A stretch of DNA of 64,000 bases from Mytilus edulis (taxonomy: Eukaryota; Mollusca; Bivalvia; Mytilida; Mytilidae). Below the pieces are notes generated by a model. That model had not been told where the DNA came from, made no database searches, and was given only the letters and a program-made list of their open reading frames with translations. A program made the position numbers and the translations under genes. The stretch lies in the NCBI RefSeq assembly GCF_963676685.1, contig NC_092346.1:44389289-44453288 (forward strand). The letters run 5' to 3'. Below, piece by piece: positions 35,601 through 48,447 of the stretch; within the stretch, counting starts at the first letter, position 1, and each line of letters begins with the position of its first letter.

Positions 35601-38526
35601 AGTATAACTAATCGCTGTATTTGAATATCAAAAATAAGACAACGCGTGACCGAACGACGCATGGATTAAACGAGTGCGCAGCACGAGTTTAATCCATAGC
35701 GGCGTTCGGTCACAAGTTGTCTTATTTTTGATATTCAAATACGGCGATTAGTTATTCTTTTTATTACATTGGCAAATGGCTTTTTTTTTATGAAATTAAT
35801 GTAGAAAATGTAAGGAACTATATCTTTTTCCTACGCATTGACAATTTGTTTTGATCCGACGTTATCGACGTCTTGACAACGCCTATTGTTGTATGACGTC
35901 AGAGGGTGAAATAACCACGTTTATTTCACATGTGAAATTATCGGTTTTTATTTAACTGGGAAATCAATGTAATTCATTGCAACCAATGTAATAATACATT
36001 ATATCCATGTTTACACACATTTTATAAATTACATGCATGTATAAAAAAAATGTACATCACATTATCACTACATGTACATTTGTAATGTAAGCCTTTCGAT
36101 TGGATTTCATCAGAAAAAACTTTGAAAAATAAATTGTATCTAAAATTTGTTTTCCTATAATCAATAATAAAACTTTTTATTTCCAAATTTATTTATGGCC
36201 AAAAATCAATTATCATACATATCTTAGGTAAATGTACTTAATATTACAGTCATGTTTTCTCTCTAAGTGAAATAAGTAAAAGCCAAGATGTCATCTATCT
36301 CGTAATTAAAAGTTCTAAACGTTTAAAAAAAGGTTCTTTGTAAGCATTCAGATAGTGGATATGTAAATAATTAATACATAACATACCTTCTTCCCCATCT
36401 TCATCTCCTTCTTTTTCTGTTTCTTCCTCGGCATGAGCTTCTTCCTACAAAATTGAAAGAACTAATTGATAACTTTTATGATATTCTTCAGTTTTAAACA
36501 ATCATTGGTTTATAAATCCTTACTAGAAAGTGAAGGTCTAAATCAGAAATTTCTTTCACAAAACTATTCACTTGTAGTTAAGTGTACTTCTGGTTTTCAA
36601 GTTATCCAAACTAAATGTTTTTAACTGTTGCAGTATTGAAATTGGTAGCATTTGTTAGAGGCTAGTTAAAGCAGACCATATCTAAAGTAAGAATCCTTGG
36701 TTTTTTTTCTTTTTTCTTTTCTTGTTTTACAAATTTATACAAAAGTTGATAGACCAGTTTCATACCAAGCAGTGAAGCACTTCTGGCATTCAATGCATTG
36801 GGTATATAATTAACTAACCTCTTCTTCCTCTTCATCTCCCTCGTCATTTCCTTCTCTATATTCTACCTCTGCTACATAAAAGTTCTGTTCTGTTCCAAAT
36901 ATTTTACCCCAGAAATGCACATGTTGTAATGGATAACGATCTACAAGGTCTTTTAATGCTAACCAAATACGCACAAGTTCTTCACGACCTAATCCAATGC
37001 CAGCTTGTTCAAAATAGAAAAAGTGATCCATCAAATTTGGTAGTGGTGTTTCAACCTCCTCATCTTGATCCTGGTCTGCATCTTCTCCTTCTCCTTTCTA
37101 AAAATCAGAAACACAAAATTAGTCTCAACTTTCATTTTTTTTTGATAGGTAACAAATAAAAATTATTCTCATTATTTGAATGCTAAAAAGACAGCTTGAT
37201 AATAACTTGATTATAAAAACATCTATATATATGAAATGTGGCTGAACACATTTTTTTCTATCCTGTTTTATCAAAAATATTAAAAACAAATCAATAAAAA
37301 TGAAAAGTAAAATTTAAATGAAAATATCCTCCTGTGTTTTCAAATATTAAAGTACTGTGAATCAAATGAATACCAAGTTTGGTTTGATACCTACCGAAAA
37401 TAGTTTATGATGAATTTCAGCAAGAGCAACTTCTGTTGACTTGTCTACTTTGTCTTGAACTGTGTCAACTTTGGAATTAAACTTTGACCTTTTGACATCC
37501 CTACTGATGTCTTCAATAATGTCGGATGCATTTTCTGGTCTTTCATCAAGTACTTTTGCCAAGACACAACTCAAATGATCATATCTGAAAATAATAATAT
37601 TTATTACAGACAGCTGTTATTTAATATAACTATATACCAAACATAGACTACTAAAACATTTATGAATGTGGTATTCGAAAAGTATATAGAAATAAGAACA
37701 TGTAAAACGAGGTCACGCAAATCTTACTAAAGTATCCTAACGTGAATACAAATTTATGTGGGATATGATGCAAAATGAAAAGCCTTCATACATCTTAAAT
37801 TGTATGGTATAAACAATTCAAGAAAAGTAGTCTACATAAAAAAAATATTAATCACAGTCCAAAAATCGTTCGTAATTCACTAATTGCGTCCGGTGAGGCT
37901 AACATGTACATGTATAATGTTTTGTGTAAAAACTTTCCACAAATGGTGTTATACAAAAGGTTCATAATACACAATTTGTAGCTATCTACATGTACATGTA
38001 TCTCATAAAATATAATAACACATTTAAAAAAATCTTTTGTTTTCTCTTGATGTAAACATGTGCAAAAATGTACAAAATGTATAATACCATTAATTTGGTT
38101 GAAATTAAATGTAAATTTCAGGGGGATAAATATAACTTGTGTTTGTATCTTTAGAAAATAAGTATGCTTCACAACAAATACATCAACAAAAATAAATAAA
38201 CCTGTGACACTCAAATGGTAAGAAGTTGATGAGAATTCCCCAAGTAATAATTGATCACAATATGCATGATATGTTTTACAAGAAATTTAATTTAAAAGAT
38301 ATTATTTACATGATTTACAAACAGCTAAAACATAAGAAAATGATTCAAGTCTAGTAAAAAGGTCTATAAATTCATCTCGTATTCAAAATAAAGCAAATAT
38401 ACACAGATAAACTTACAAATTTGTTCCCGTGTCTGTGCTTGAAGTGAGAAGATATGATTTTGCACTAATAAATTGTTGGTCCTTCGGGTTCATGTTTAGT
38501 TCCGTGTTTGCTGGTGTTGTAGTCAT
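32685..38526 (-). CDS. RSPH4A: Radial spoke head protein, RSPH4A/RSPH6A family
   Basis: Ten exons on the minus strand: 38526-38417, 37584-37395, 37097-36819, 36444-36387, 35551-35438, 35144-35047, 34800-34659, 34147-34038, 33530-33271, 32910-32685. They total 1,587 bases, 528 residues plus TAA, with all splice sites GT/AG and phases consistent. Family landmarks are [20 protein letters not shown] near residues 37-57, [68 protein letters not shown] and [10 protein letters not shown]. Glu/Asp-rich stretches follow several of these and form the C-terminus. The family builds the head of the radial spoke in motile cilia and flagella. Vertebrate RSPH4A and RSPH6A are about 700 residues and Chlamydomonas RSP4/RSP6 about 460, so this length suits an invertebrate single-copy ancestor. 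Which vertebrate paralogue it matches better cannot be decided here. Exon 1 starts at the ATG just before [11 protein letters not shown]. Confidence 0.95.
35605..35754. repeat. Near-perfect 150-base inverted repeat in intron 4 of the radial spoke gene
   Basis: Arms of about 70 bases run from TAACTAATCGCTGTATTTGA to the complementary AAATACGGCGATTAGTTA, meeting at a TGCGCAGCA centre. It looks like the core of a foldback element. The next 350 bases (to about 36,110) contain a CRE-like TGACGTCA at 35,894-35,901 and look like more of the same repeat. Confidence 0.75.
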
Positions 38527-39111
38527 CTTGGAATAATGGGAGGCTTATCCTCCTTTTACAAAATGACGGTAATTTAGACCAAAAATGGTGTTGTTACGTC
38601 TCTACTTGTTGCCAAACTACCACACTACATCGACAGTGAAGTCGTCAAGGTAAATACACAAATTTGCGTAAAATTTATTAAACGTCACTTCCGGCCCAAT
38701 TTCAATGACATATTACACACTACCCGGGCACTTGCAGATTTGTCAACAAACTAGGAATTGGAATTTACGAGTTCTTCCATATTTCAACTACTCAAAAACT
38801 GTCCACAATTTCAAAAATCAATACATATAATATTCATAAATGAATTGGCACAGTAAAGTGTGCCAAACATATCTTTTTAAAGTTTAATGGGGCGTTTCCA
38901 TTGTGCAAAAAGTGAAATGTACTGATGAAGTTGACATTTCCTTTTTTTTTTAAGTATACACATATATACTGTTAAATGGTATTTTAATTTAATTGAGAAA
39001 TTAAACGAGTTTACAGTTTCCAACCGGGAACAATGAAGGACCCTTAATATTGATATGACTAATCAAAAAAGCATGTGCATATTAGTAGTAAATACAAAAT
39101 AATGAAATAGT
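38527..39111. promoter_or_regulatory. Shared divergent promoter region between the radial spoke gene and SAV1
   Basis: The start codons of the two head-to-head genes lie 585 bases apart. The interval holds an ETS-type motif ACTTCCGG (38,687-38,694) and GTTGCC (38,608-38,613), which matches one half of an RFX X-box; the second half-site is poor. The ETS motif is typical of TATA-less bidirectional promoters, and X-boxes are typical of ciliary genes. The bases between about 38,760 and 39,111 are AT-rich with no other motif recognised and probably include the SAV1 5' UTR. Confidence 0.55.
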
Positions 39112-42100
39112 ATGCTGTCAAAGAAAAAAGAATCATCATCAGGTATCAACGATGGTATTGCAGGGAAATATGTCAAAAGAGACACACCTCCTATGCTCAG
39201 AAGTAAGTTACACAGTGTTTCTGCTAGGATTTGTAAATAGAGGGGGTATATAATAAAAACAACACTTAAGTGATGTTTGTGTATTCACCCATTAAAAGGG
39301 TCATTTACTAGAAACTTGATCTGTTCCCCTTGGTTAAGGATCACACTGGCATGGGTCTTTATGCTAAGCTTTGATTTTAATTTTATTTTATAGCCTTGTT
39401 ACATAATGTTCATTATTTGAATAGATTTAAATATTTATGTTCATTATTTTCCTTTGATTTGCACTATGGTGTACATACATACAAAGGTATTCAATATGTG
39501 AAAGAGCTAAAAATCCATTTCCATATTAAAAAAAGTGGTCAAAACAAACTAGAGGTAAAAGAAGCATATATATAGCTGCAAAACAAATGCCCTCTTACTT
39601 TACTTTTAATATTAAAAAAAATACTTTTCATTACTAATTCGCTTATTAATGAAATCAAGGAAACTTTACTACACATGTAGTAATCACAATTCTTTATTAC
39701 AATCAACAATCATTTAAAGTAATTCTAAATAAAAATTAAAGTATCAATGAAGTGTATTAATGCTTCAAAAATAGCCATCAATTTTTAAATATTTTCTATC
39801 ATTGTCTATCTGTTTTTAAGAAATATATATTTTCTTCAACACTAACTATATTAATAAATGGATAAAGTCTTGATCTATTAAATTATAATAATTAGAATAT
39901 ATATATTTTTTTAAATAAAAGTAGGGCAAAACAGACTCTGTGGGTGAATGAAACCAGGGCATGGACCTGATACATCAGCACCCATTTACTACACCACCTG
40001 CACATGTTAATTTTATTATGGCCTATGAATCTACCAGCTAATACACAATAATTACTTTACAATACTAATGATGAAAAGTTCCACAATCATATGTTTCTTG
40101 AAAATTTATAACAGTGTATATCAATGTTTAGCATTTGCAGAGTAGCAAATGAATTTCCATAGGCTGAGATTATTGAAATTAAATGTTAAATATGTTTATT
40201 ATGGTAATTTAATCAAATCCTGTAGTTAGCAGGTACATTTAGCTTGTCTTAATTAAATCAGGTATCTTTAATTATGTGTTAAATATTAATCATCTAGTGA
40301 ATGGTTGATGATTAGGGAGAAATAGTTTATTTTCAATTTCATTGTAAGAAAATTGGATTTTTTTAAATTGTTTAAACCAGACACCTTCTTGTTAAACTAC
40401 TGAAAAAAGTGAATTTGGATATTTATACAAGTTTTGAAGGGGAAAATTAATTAAATCATTGGCATATCATTTTTTTCTTCTCATATGTATATTCACCATA
40501 TTTGGATTTTTTATTGCAAAAATGCTAGTGTAGATTTTTATAATTATAGCTTAATTGAAATTATTATATGTAGGACTACATCACTATTCCAAATCACAAA
40601 ATGACAAAACAATTTGAAACTTATAGTATTGACTGTACATTGTATATAACCCTCTTTAATAAAACAAATATCATATATGTATGCAGATTTTGCATGTTAT
40701 ACCTAGGCCTCTATTTGAATTTTTTGAAAATTGAGTAGAGTTTTAAACATCAAATAGATATTGTTCATCTGTTAACACTGATTTTATATCTGCTTTGGAA
40801 AAAATTGATAGATCAGGATGACATGCATTACATTTATGTGCATTTGGGGATTAAATTTTTTACTTTTGCACAAAGCTTTTGATAAAAAAAAATCCCACAT
40901 TCATTTTACAGGTTACATGTCAATAAGTTCCTTTTTTTTAATTTACAAAATGCACTTAAAAAAAAAAATCCAAAATAATATGTTAACAAATTTTTTTTAA
41001 CTTTGCAGATTATCACACACCTGTACGTCAAACTGTCAGACGAAGTGTAAAAACTCCAGCGTTTTACGCACCACAACAAGCAGCGACAAATTTAATATCC
41101 TACAGACCTCCAAGTGTACATCCACCACCGACAAACCATGATCTCCGTAACTTTCCACAAACACAACGTCCATCTAGATTACCTAGTCAAACATTTGGTC
41201 ATCTGTCAACAGGTATACAAAACCTAAACATATCGGAGAGGAATGCTCAAACAGGATCAAATAGTTCGTTAGAGACTGGATCAGAAAGTGGTCAGTCTTC
41301 ATCATCTGGATACCAATCAGGAAACACTGGTGTCAGGAAGTTGTCTGGAAATGTTCCAAATTTGGGGACGGTCGGAGAAGGTAACTTTAAAATTATAACG
41401 CAAATTGAAAATCCTACAAACAGTTGACTTCTATATTTTTAAGAATTCAGGTCTTTTGTAGAATCTTAGTGGGTTGTTTCATTTTATATTTTTAATCAAC
41501 CCTGTTAAATTAACTATCCAACTTAGCATATACATGTGTTCAAATGTAAAATGTTTTGGATCTTATTGGTGTAAATGTTTTGTAAATTTCCAAATATTAA
41601 AACAAAACAGATATTTTTAAATTATTTTCCTAAATTACAATTCATAATCATTGAAAAATCATATTTAGAAATGCGAGAAAAACAGACATACTCATGATTT
41701 AGAAAATCAATAATTTTTCCAGGGGAGATAATTTATCTGAAAATGACTACAAAGCAACCCATTCTTATATAAAAATAAGGAGATGTACAGTAGAATGATT
41801 GTCAATGAGACAACTATCCACCAGAGCTCAAATGATGTTAATATAAGCAAGTATCGGTCACCATAATGCCTTCAACAATGCAAAAAATATATGGTATACT
41901 AGTCCTCTATAAAAGACTCTGTCTGACATTAAAAATTTTAAACAAATCAAACGAGAAAATTTACAGCCTAACAAAACAATTTATGAATAACATGAACCAA
42001 CAACAACCACTGAGCTACATGATCCTGACTTGGGATAAGCACATAAATACTGTAATTGTGTTAAACATGATTGTAAGTGCTCAACCCTCCCCTAACCTGG

Positions 42101-45100
42101 GAGATTGGTGTAACTGCACAACATAAGAACAAACTGTTAAATGAGTTGGAAAGGGCTTGATGCAACAGATTGGTATGAAGCACACAAAAAAATCTAAAAC
42201 ATGTATCTCAATTATGTTGTGGTTATAATGTTCATCTTAGATGAAGGTTATATATGTATAAGAATGATTCTGAACTGTATAAACAATCATCTTTTTTTCT
42301 TATTTTCTAAAATATATCAGATTTTGATGACAACTCAAATTATTATCATGGAAATTTCAACACAGAGGCTTACAGCCAGTATGATGAGAACTATCAGATA
42401 CAACAGCATCACCAGGAGATCAGAAATCTGTATGCTCAGAAAAATATGTCAACTCAACAGAATTTATACACATCTGCACAGAGGGATAATCCAATTACAG
42501 TAACATCAGGTTTGTCCTTCATTGCTGTTCCTTACAGAATGAATTGAAATAGAAAAGTTTTTGTGAAGTGTCATAAATTTATTCAATGAATGGGTGATGA
42601 TATGGGACATAACTTCCGCTTCAGGTTAAAGTTTTTGGTCAAGGTAGTTTTTGAAGAAGTTGAAGTCCAGTCAACTTGAAACTTAGTACACATGTTCCCC
42701 ATGATTATATCTTTCTAATTTTACTACCAAATTATAGTTTTGACCCCAATTTCATGGTCAACTGAATATAGAAAACGATAGTGCGAAGTTCAGGTTAAAG
42801 TTTTTGGGCAAGGTAGTTTTTGATGAAGTTAAAGTTACATCAACTTGAAACTTAGTACACATGTTCCCTATGATATGATCTTTCTAATTTTAATTCCAAA
42901 TTAAAGTTTTGACCCCAATTTCACGGTCCACTGAACATAGAAAATGATAGTGCGAGTGGGGCATTCGTGTACTATGGACACATTCTTGTTATTTTTCATT
43001 TGTACATACAAATACATAATATTCAGTCTTTCATTGTTTTGACGTTACAACCAACTGAATTTGACACTTATTGTTGATTATAAAATTAAAGTGATTAAAG
43101 TGCATATACATTTGTACTTGACAAAATGATCTTGATTGTTAAAAAATAATTGGTTCATGTATATTTTGGGGGAAAGTTAAATTAACGAATAATATTTGAA
43201 TACCTAATATAAAAATATAAAGGAGACGAGGTATGATTGATAATGAGTCTATTATACATTAACGACCAAAGACAAAAATATGAACAATTTAAAATACTGG
43301 TAACCATACAACTTTCAACAATGAGCCAAACTGATATCAATTATTTTATAAAAAAAAATTGGGCATACATCAACCAACAACATTCACTGGATTACAGAAT
43401 CTAGGTTTCAGACAGACACATAAAGAATATTGCAAGGATAAAAATGTATGGGAGTGCTCACCCCTTGGCTTTACATAGGACAGGGGCGTAACAACACAAT
43501 ATAAAAACTGTTAAAAATCAGTTAGGAAAGGCTTGATGCATCCAATCAGTTCTAAACACAAAAACAAAAAACAAATAAAGAAAAGACAAAAAAAGGCAAT
43601 CACAGTTACTGAAAGCTAATTCAAAGGCCAATTTCAGCTTAAAGATGAAAAAAAAGTTGCCAGAGAGAGTACCATTTATGTAATTGGAATATCTAAATAT
43701 TTTTTGAAAGAGGTCAAAATAATATGGAAAAGATGTAGGTTCACATCAATGAGATAGTAACCCAACAATACAATACAACAAGAAAAGATGTCTATAATAA
43801 TGCAATGTATCATGTATTAAGTTGGAAGTATTATAAGGATCAACATATTGTGTTACCAGATAATTGATAATGATTTATATCTAAATAGCTTCAGGTGGAT
43901 TTTGTGGACAAGACATGCTATTACCTCATGGATGGTCAATTGACTGGACTGTCCGAGGACGCAAATATTACATTGACCACAACACTCACACCACACACTG
44001 GAGTCATCCATTAGAGAAAGAGAGTCTCCCTACTGGTTGGGAGAGGATTGAATCAAAAGAATTTGGAGTGTATTATGTCAAGTAAATATTGATTTTTAAA
44101 ACATTTCTATTGCACTAGTAAAAAAGAATATTAATAGGCTAATGGTGCATGGCTTCACATATGAATATCAACCTGCTAACCAATTTAAGATGAACTATTT
44201 TTATTTGTTGTTTTTATTGGTTTTTTTTAAATTGTACATTTTTAACTAGACATCATGGGTTATTAATATGGTGATGTACGGCAGTCGGGTAGGCAGCCAT
44301 TTCCTGTGACTAAATGAAGGTCAAGTTAGATTTTCACGACTTCTGCTTTTATCTTTGTTGACTTGTAGATCTTTAAGTAGAGAAAAGTGATACTTATAGC
44401 ATTGTCCATGCAACAACTTGAAAATGCCTTCATGAAATCTTACCAAATTTAGATATGTTGTTTTCTGTGACTAAATGAAGGTCAAGTTTGATTTTCCCTA
44501 TTTTAACTTTTATCATTTTTCAGGTGTAGACCTTAAAGAAGCGAAAAATGATACTTAGATTAGTTTTGGCAATTCCATTTTGAACCCAACACATTATTCC
44601 ATTCTTATTTTTACTTGATCCTGTTTGCGGATTTGGATTTTCAAATATCATTTTTATGACGAAAATTCAGTTTGAAAAATCTTTTTATTTGTTTCCTTTT
44701 AGTCATATAAAGAAAACAGCCCAGTATCCTCATCCATGTGCACAAAGTATACCAAACATGCATAGTTTCCAACCACCATTACCAGGTGCATTAGAGTATA
44801 GACCATCTATAGCTAGACAGCCCAACGTTCTTGTCCCAGCGAATCCATATCTTAATTCAGGTAAGTATTATTTCAAGAGTTTGAACCATGTTTGCAGTTG
44901 ATGCCAAAGTCTTTTTAGTTTAATATTTCCAGACATTATTCATGCCATGGGGTCAGATTAAAAATAACTGCAAATATGAAATATTGAAGTGTAACAAAAG
45001 CTATTCATGCAGTAAAATCTAGGATTATTTAAAAAAAAAAACTTAAGTTGTGAAATAAAAAGTAACATCACACTGTTCTTTGAAATATCTTTAAAACAAC

Positions 45101-48100
45101 TGTTCATTGAGTTTGAATTGACCAGTTGCCAGAAAAGGGTTAACAGTTGTAGTTCAGGTTTAATCTTAAAAATATGTTGATGCCTAAACAAAGTTTAAAC
45201 AGATAAATTGCAACATAATGACCTTTAATAAGGTCACTGAACTTCGTTCTAAGCATATTCAAATTTCTCATTACAGCAGATTTTTTATTTCTCAGAAAAT
45301 ATTGATATACATGTATAAGAAAAAAGTAAAAACACAAAAATACTGAACTCTGAGGAAAATTCAAAAGGGAAATCCCAAATCAAATGGCAAATTCAAAAGT
45401 TCAAACACATCAAATGAATGGATAACATTTTGACATCTCTTACACTTACTGTGAATTGTTCAGAGTTGGGTTTTTTTAATGTCATTATTAGATATAAGAA
45501 GATGTGGTATGAGTGCCAATGAAACAATTCCTCATCCAAGTCACAATTTGTAAAAGTAAACCTTTATAGGTCAAAGTATGGTCTTCAACACTGAGCCTTG
45601 GCTCACACTGAACAACCAGCTGTTAAGGGCCCAACAATGACTAGTGTAAAACCATTCAAACCGGGAAACCAACAGTCAAATCTATATAAAAAACGAGAAA
45701 CGAGAAACAATTATGAACCACATCAACAAACGACAACTACTGAACATTAGATTCCTGACTTGGGATAGGTTCAAACAATTGCCGCAGGTTTAAACGTTTT
45801 CATATGTACCTACCTTCACCCTCACCTTAAACAATAGTGAAACATCACAACATAGAAAGACACACTACATTTATGCATAAGATTTTTGAGGGTAAAGCTA
45901 TAACAGTATTGTTTCTCAGGGTTTGTTTTTATATAGCATTTGGTTTATGATTGTAATTTTGTTGCAGCCATTCCCCAATGGTTACATGTTTACTCTAGAG
46001 GTGCTCCTGAACATGATCATAAATTAAAGGTAAGCCACTGTAGAAATGAGGGTTTGGATGGGGTTTACAGAATTGAGAATGATGGGCAAAAAAAAGAAAA
46101 TATGTTTGACTAATGAATAAAAAATATATTGATGTACAAAAATGACCTAAATAAAGAATTAAGAAATTAAGATCCTACTAAATTATGTTGTAACTGTATT
46201 TAGGGATATCAAGATATTATTTAGGAAAATTAGGTCCTTTGTTAAATATATTGAATGTTATTTTCTTTTATTATACTTCAAGTTTAAATGCCAGATTTTG
46301 ATGGGCTTATACAAGGGAGATAATTTGCTCTCAAGGGAGATAATTTGCTCTAACCAATAGCTCAGTGGGAGACAATATGGGTTGATTTCTCTTCACTAAT
46401 AGTATGTGATCAAATGGTTCAGCTGATTTTTTAACAGTTAACTCCCTTATGTGTTCTATACATTTATTTCAAAGGACAAGTCCACCTCCAAACTATTTCT
46501 GTGCAATAACTGTTGCAACCAAATTCAAATTTTGATATGTTGTTTTTCACAACAAACTTGGGTATAAGTTTGATTTTGGAAATTTTTGCTGTCCTTGATA
46601 GATAGATTGATCAATTCAAAATGATACTTTGGTTCATTTTCTTGTGGTTGCCTGAGAACAATTCAACTGATCCTGCTCACATCTGAATACTTTGGATTCA
46701 TTTATTTTTGTGGGTAACAATTTATTATGAAATGAGAAAAAAAAATCATTTTCCTGGATATTTGATTTTGTGGTTTTGACAAAGTCTGCATATATTTCCA
46801 TTTGTAATTCATGGAACTTTTGAATTTATGCTTCCCTTGTATCTATAAAAATTGAAATCCAATGAAAAAACAATTAATCCACAGTATCTTGTATTGTAAC
46901 CATTGGGTTGACAATATTCAATTTTCCCATTGAGCAGATATCATTATTTAATGAACTAAAAATATTAGTTAGTGTCTTTTCCATTAAATAAATTGAGAAC
47001 AGTTCAACCATTTTTTTTCTGATAACAAAATGTTGGTCCAGGTTGATTTTGATCATTTCCACTTTTGATACTGAGGAGTTATGGCCCTTGATAACTGATA
47101 GACTGAAACTAATATATGCGAGAAAGACCCTGTTTGCTCATATGTTTAAAGTTTCTTGTCTTTTTTTTCATCATAGCCTCAGTAAAGTTAAAGTATCATT
47201 ATTCTTATAACTTATTAAGATGACCTAAAGTAAAATTTAAAAAAAAACAAAAACAAGCATTTTTAATGTTGATTTTATTCTTTTGTATTTTTCAGTGGGA
47301 TTTATTCCGTTTAAATGAACTAGAACATTTTGATGCCTTGTTAGTACGATTGAATAGACAAGATATAGAAGACATTGTCCTGAAATATGAGCATTTTAGA
47401 TCGGCTTTAGTGATAGAAATGGAGAGACGCAGACAGGAAAAAGAAATTGAAATGCTAAAACAATCAGTTGAAAATCCACAACTCCCTGTATCAACAACTG
47501 GGAATAAAATGTTACCTTTCTCTATAATGAACAATCCAATGGGACAAAATTTACCAATAAATCCAATGGGGAACGATCAGTTTCTGTCTCAAAAACCTGA
47601 ATCTAAACAAATGATGTACATGCAAAGTCATGTCAATGAACAACCTAAGCCTTCTGTGATATCAAATGATCATCCTCGTGTTGGACAACCACAGTTGATA
47701 TACAGTCAGCCTACAGCAATGTATGGTCCCAACAGGATGATGGTCAACAGAGATCTAGAACAAGAACACTTAGAACTTCAACGAGAGATGCAACTACAGT
47801 CACAACAACAACAAAGAATTCAACAACTTCAACAACAGTATCAACAGCTTTTACAACAATATCATGCCCAGCATAATCAACCTTTGAGTTCACCTACCAC
47901 CGCTAATGTCTCTGTTTATTCACCTTCAATTCAATATAGACAACCCATGCAACAAGTTCAGCTCAGACAACCTGTATCCCAGCCACAGTTACAGTCACAT
48001 ATGCAAATGCATAGGCCGCCACCTTCCCTTTCTCCTGCAATGCAGGATCAAACAGTTTATGGACAGCTGCAGCCTCAATCTATGCAAATTATGAGGTACC

Positions 48101-48447
48101 AGCAACCCCCTGTTCACATCCAACAAGCCCAACCTGTGCCTTTCATACAACAGCCTATTCTTTCTCACCATGGTCAATCAACAACATCTCAGCAACAGGT
48201 GAATTTAACACAGCATATTACACAATCAGCACCTCAGTCTCAAGGAAACCCTAGTCAACTTATCAACCAATCAGCTCCTCAGTTGCAAAATTCTTCACAA
48301 CATATCAACCAATCTACACAGCACTCTCAACAAAACATGCATATGATACAGAATCAGCAGTCAGGAGTCGCAGCAGCTCAGGGTCAACAGACAAATGCAC
48401 AACAAACATCCAGAGCATTAACTCAAAATATTGAAACAAAAGTTTAA
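39112..48447 (+). CDS. SAV1: Salvador homolog (Hippo pathway scaffold: two WW domains and SARAH)
   Basis: Seven exons: 39112-39202, 41009-41380, 42321-42509, 43889-44081, 44703-44860, 45968-46029, 47296-48447. They total 2,217 bases, 738 residues plus TAA, with consistent phases. The N-terminus (MLSKKK...[13 protein letters not shown]) matches SAV1. WW1 is about residues 229-259 (W233, W255). WW2 is about 265-293 (W268; the second Trp position is Tyr290, as in vertebrate SAV1). The segment [11 protein letters not shown] precedes the SARAH domain, about 336-400 ([20 protein letters not shown], then [16 protein letters not shown]). SAV1 binds Hippo/MST kinases through SARAH and promotes LATS and YAP phosphorylation in the cytoplasm. 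Human SAV1 is about 383 residues; here the last exon adds about 330 residues rich in Gln, Pro, Ser, His and Met after SARAH. The reading frame across exon 7 is open, so the tail is genuine coding sequence rather than 3' UTR misread. Confidence 0.95.
41775..42195 (+). repeat. R5-related SINE-like repeat in SAV1 intron 2
   Basis: GGAGATGTACAGTAGAATGA, TTGTCAATGAGACAACTATC, CACCAGAGCTC, ATAATGCCTTCAACAATGCA, CATGAACCAACAACAACCAC and CTCCCCTAACCTGGGAG. An open frame at 41,866-42,126 is repeat sequence. Confidence 0.65.
42590..42995 (+). repeat. R6 repeat, tandem dimer in SAV1 intron 3
   Basis: Two units, each with TTCAGGTTAAAGTTTTTGG, CAACTTGAAACTTAGTACAC, GTTTTGACCCCAATTTCA and ACATAGAAAATGATAGTGCG-like words, ending GGACACATTCTTGTT. 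The same family lies at 53,530-53,768. Confidence 0.75.
43205..43580 (+). repeat. R5-related SINE-like repeat in SAV1 intron 3
   Basis: GGAGACGAGGTATGATTGAT, AACTTTCAACAATGAGCCAA, AACCAACAACATTCACTGGA and GGACAGGGGCGTAACAACAC match the copy at 41,775 with divergence. Confidence 0.6.
45330..45430. repeat. R4 repeat fragment
   Basis: AAATACTGAACTCTGAGGAA and AAGTTCAAACACATCAAATG. It lies in SAV1 intron 5. Confidence 0.5.
45485..45870 (+). repeat. R5 SINE-like repeat in SAV1 intron 5
   Basis: AGAAGATGTGGTATGAGTGC, CCTTTATAGGTCAAAGTATG, TGAGCCTTGGCTCACACTGA and TAAAACCATTCAAACCGGGA. It extends through AACCACATCAACAAACGACA and TTCCTGACTTGGGATAGG. Confidence 0.7.
46688..46886. mobile_element. Degenerate relative of the 49,868 MITE
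   Basis: TACTTTGGATTCATTTATTT at the left and TTAATCCACAGTA at the right resemble the termini of the element at 49,868-50,055 with several mismatches. It lies in SAV1 intron 6. Confidence 0.4.

Noticed and set aside
37852-38214. 120-codon minus-strand open frame in intron 1 of the radial spoke gene
   Set aside because: Hydrophobic, AT-driven translation with no family resemblance; exons 1 and 2 on either side already join in phase.
44656-44901. 81-codon open frame as a separate gene
   Set aside because: It is SAV1 exon 5 (44,703-44,860) read through its flanking introns.
47906-48094. Overlapping open frame within the SAV1 tail
   Set aside because: Frame shadow of the Gln-rich codon repeats of SAV1 exon 7.
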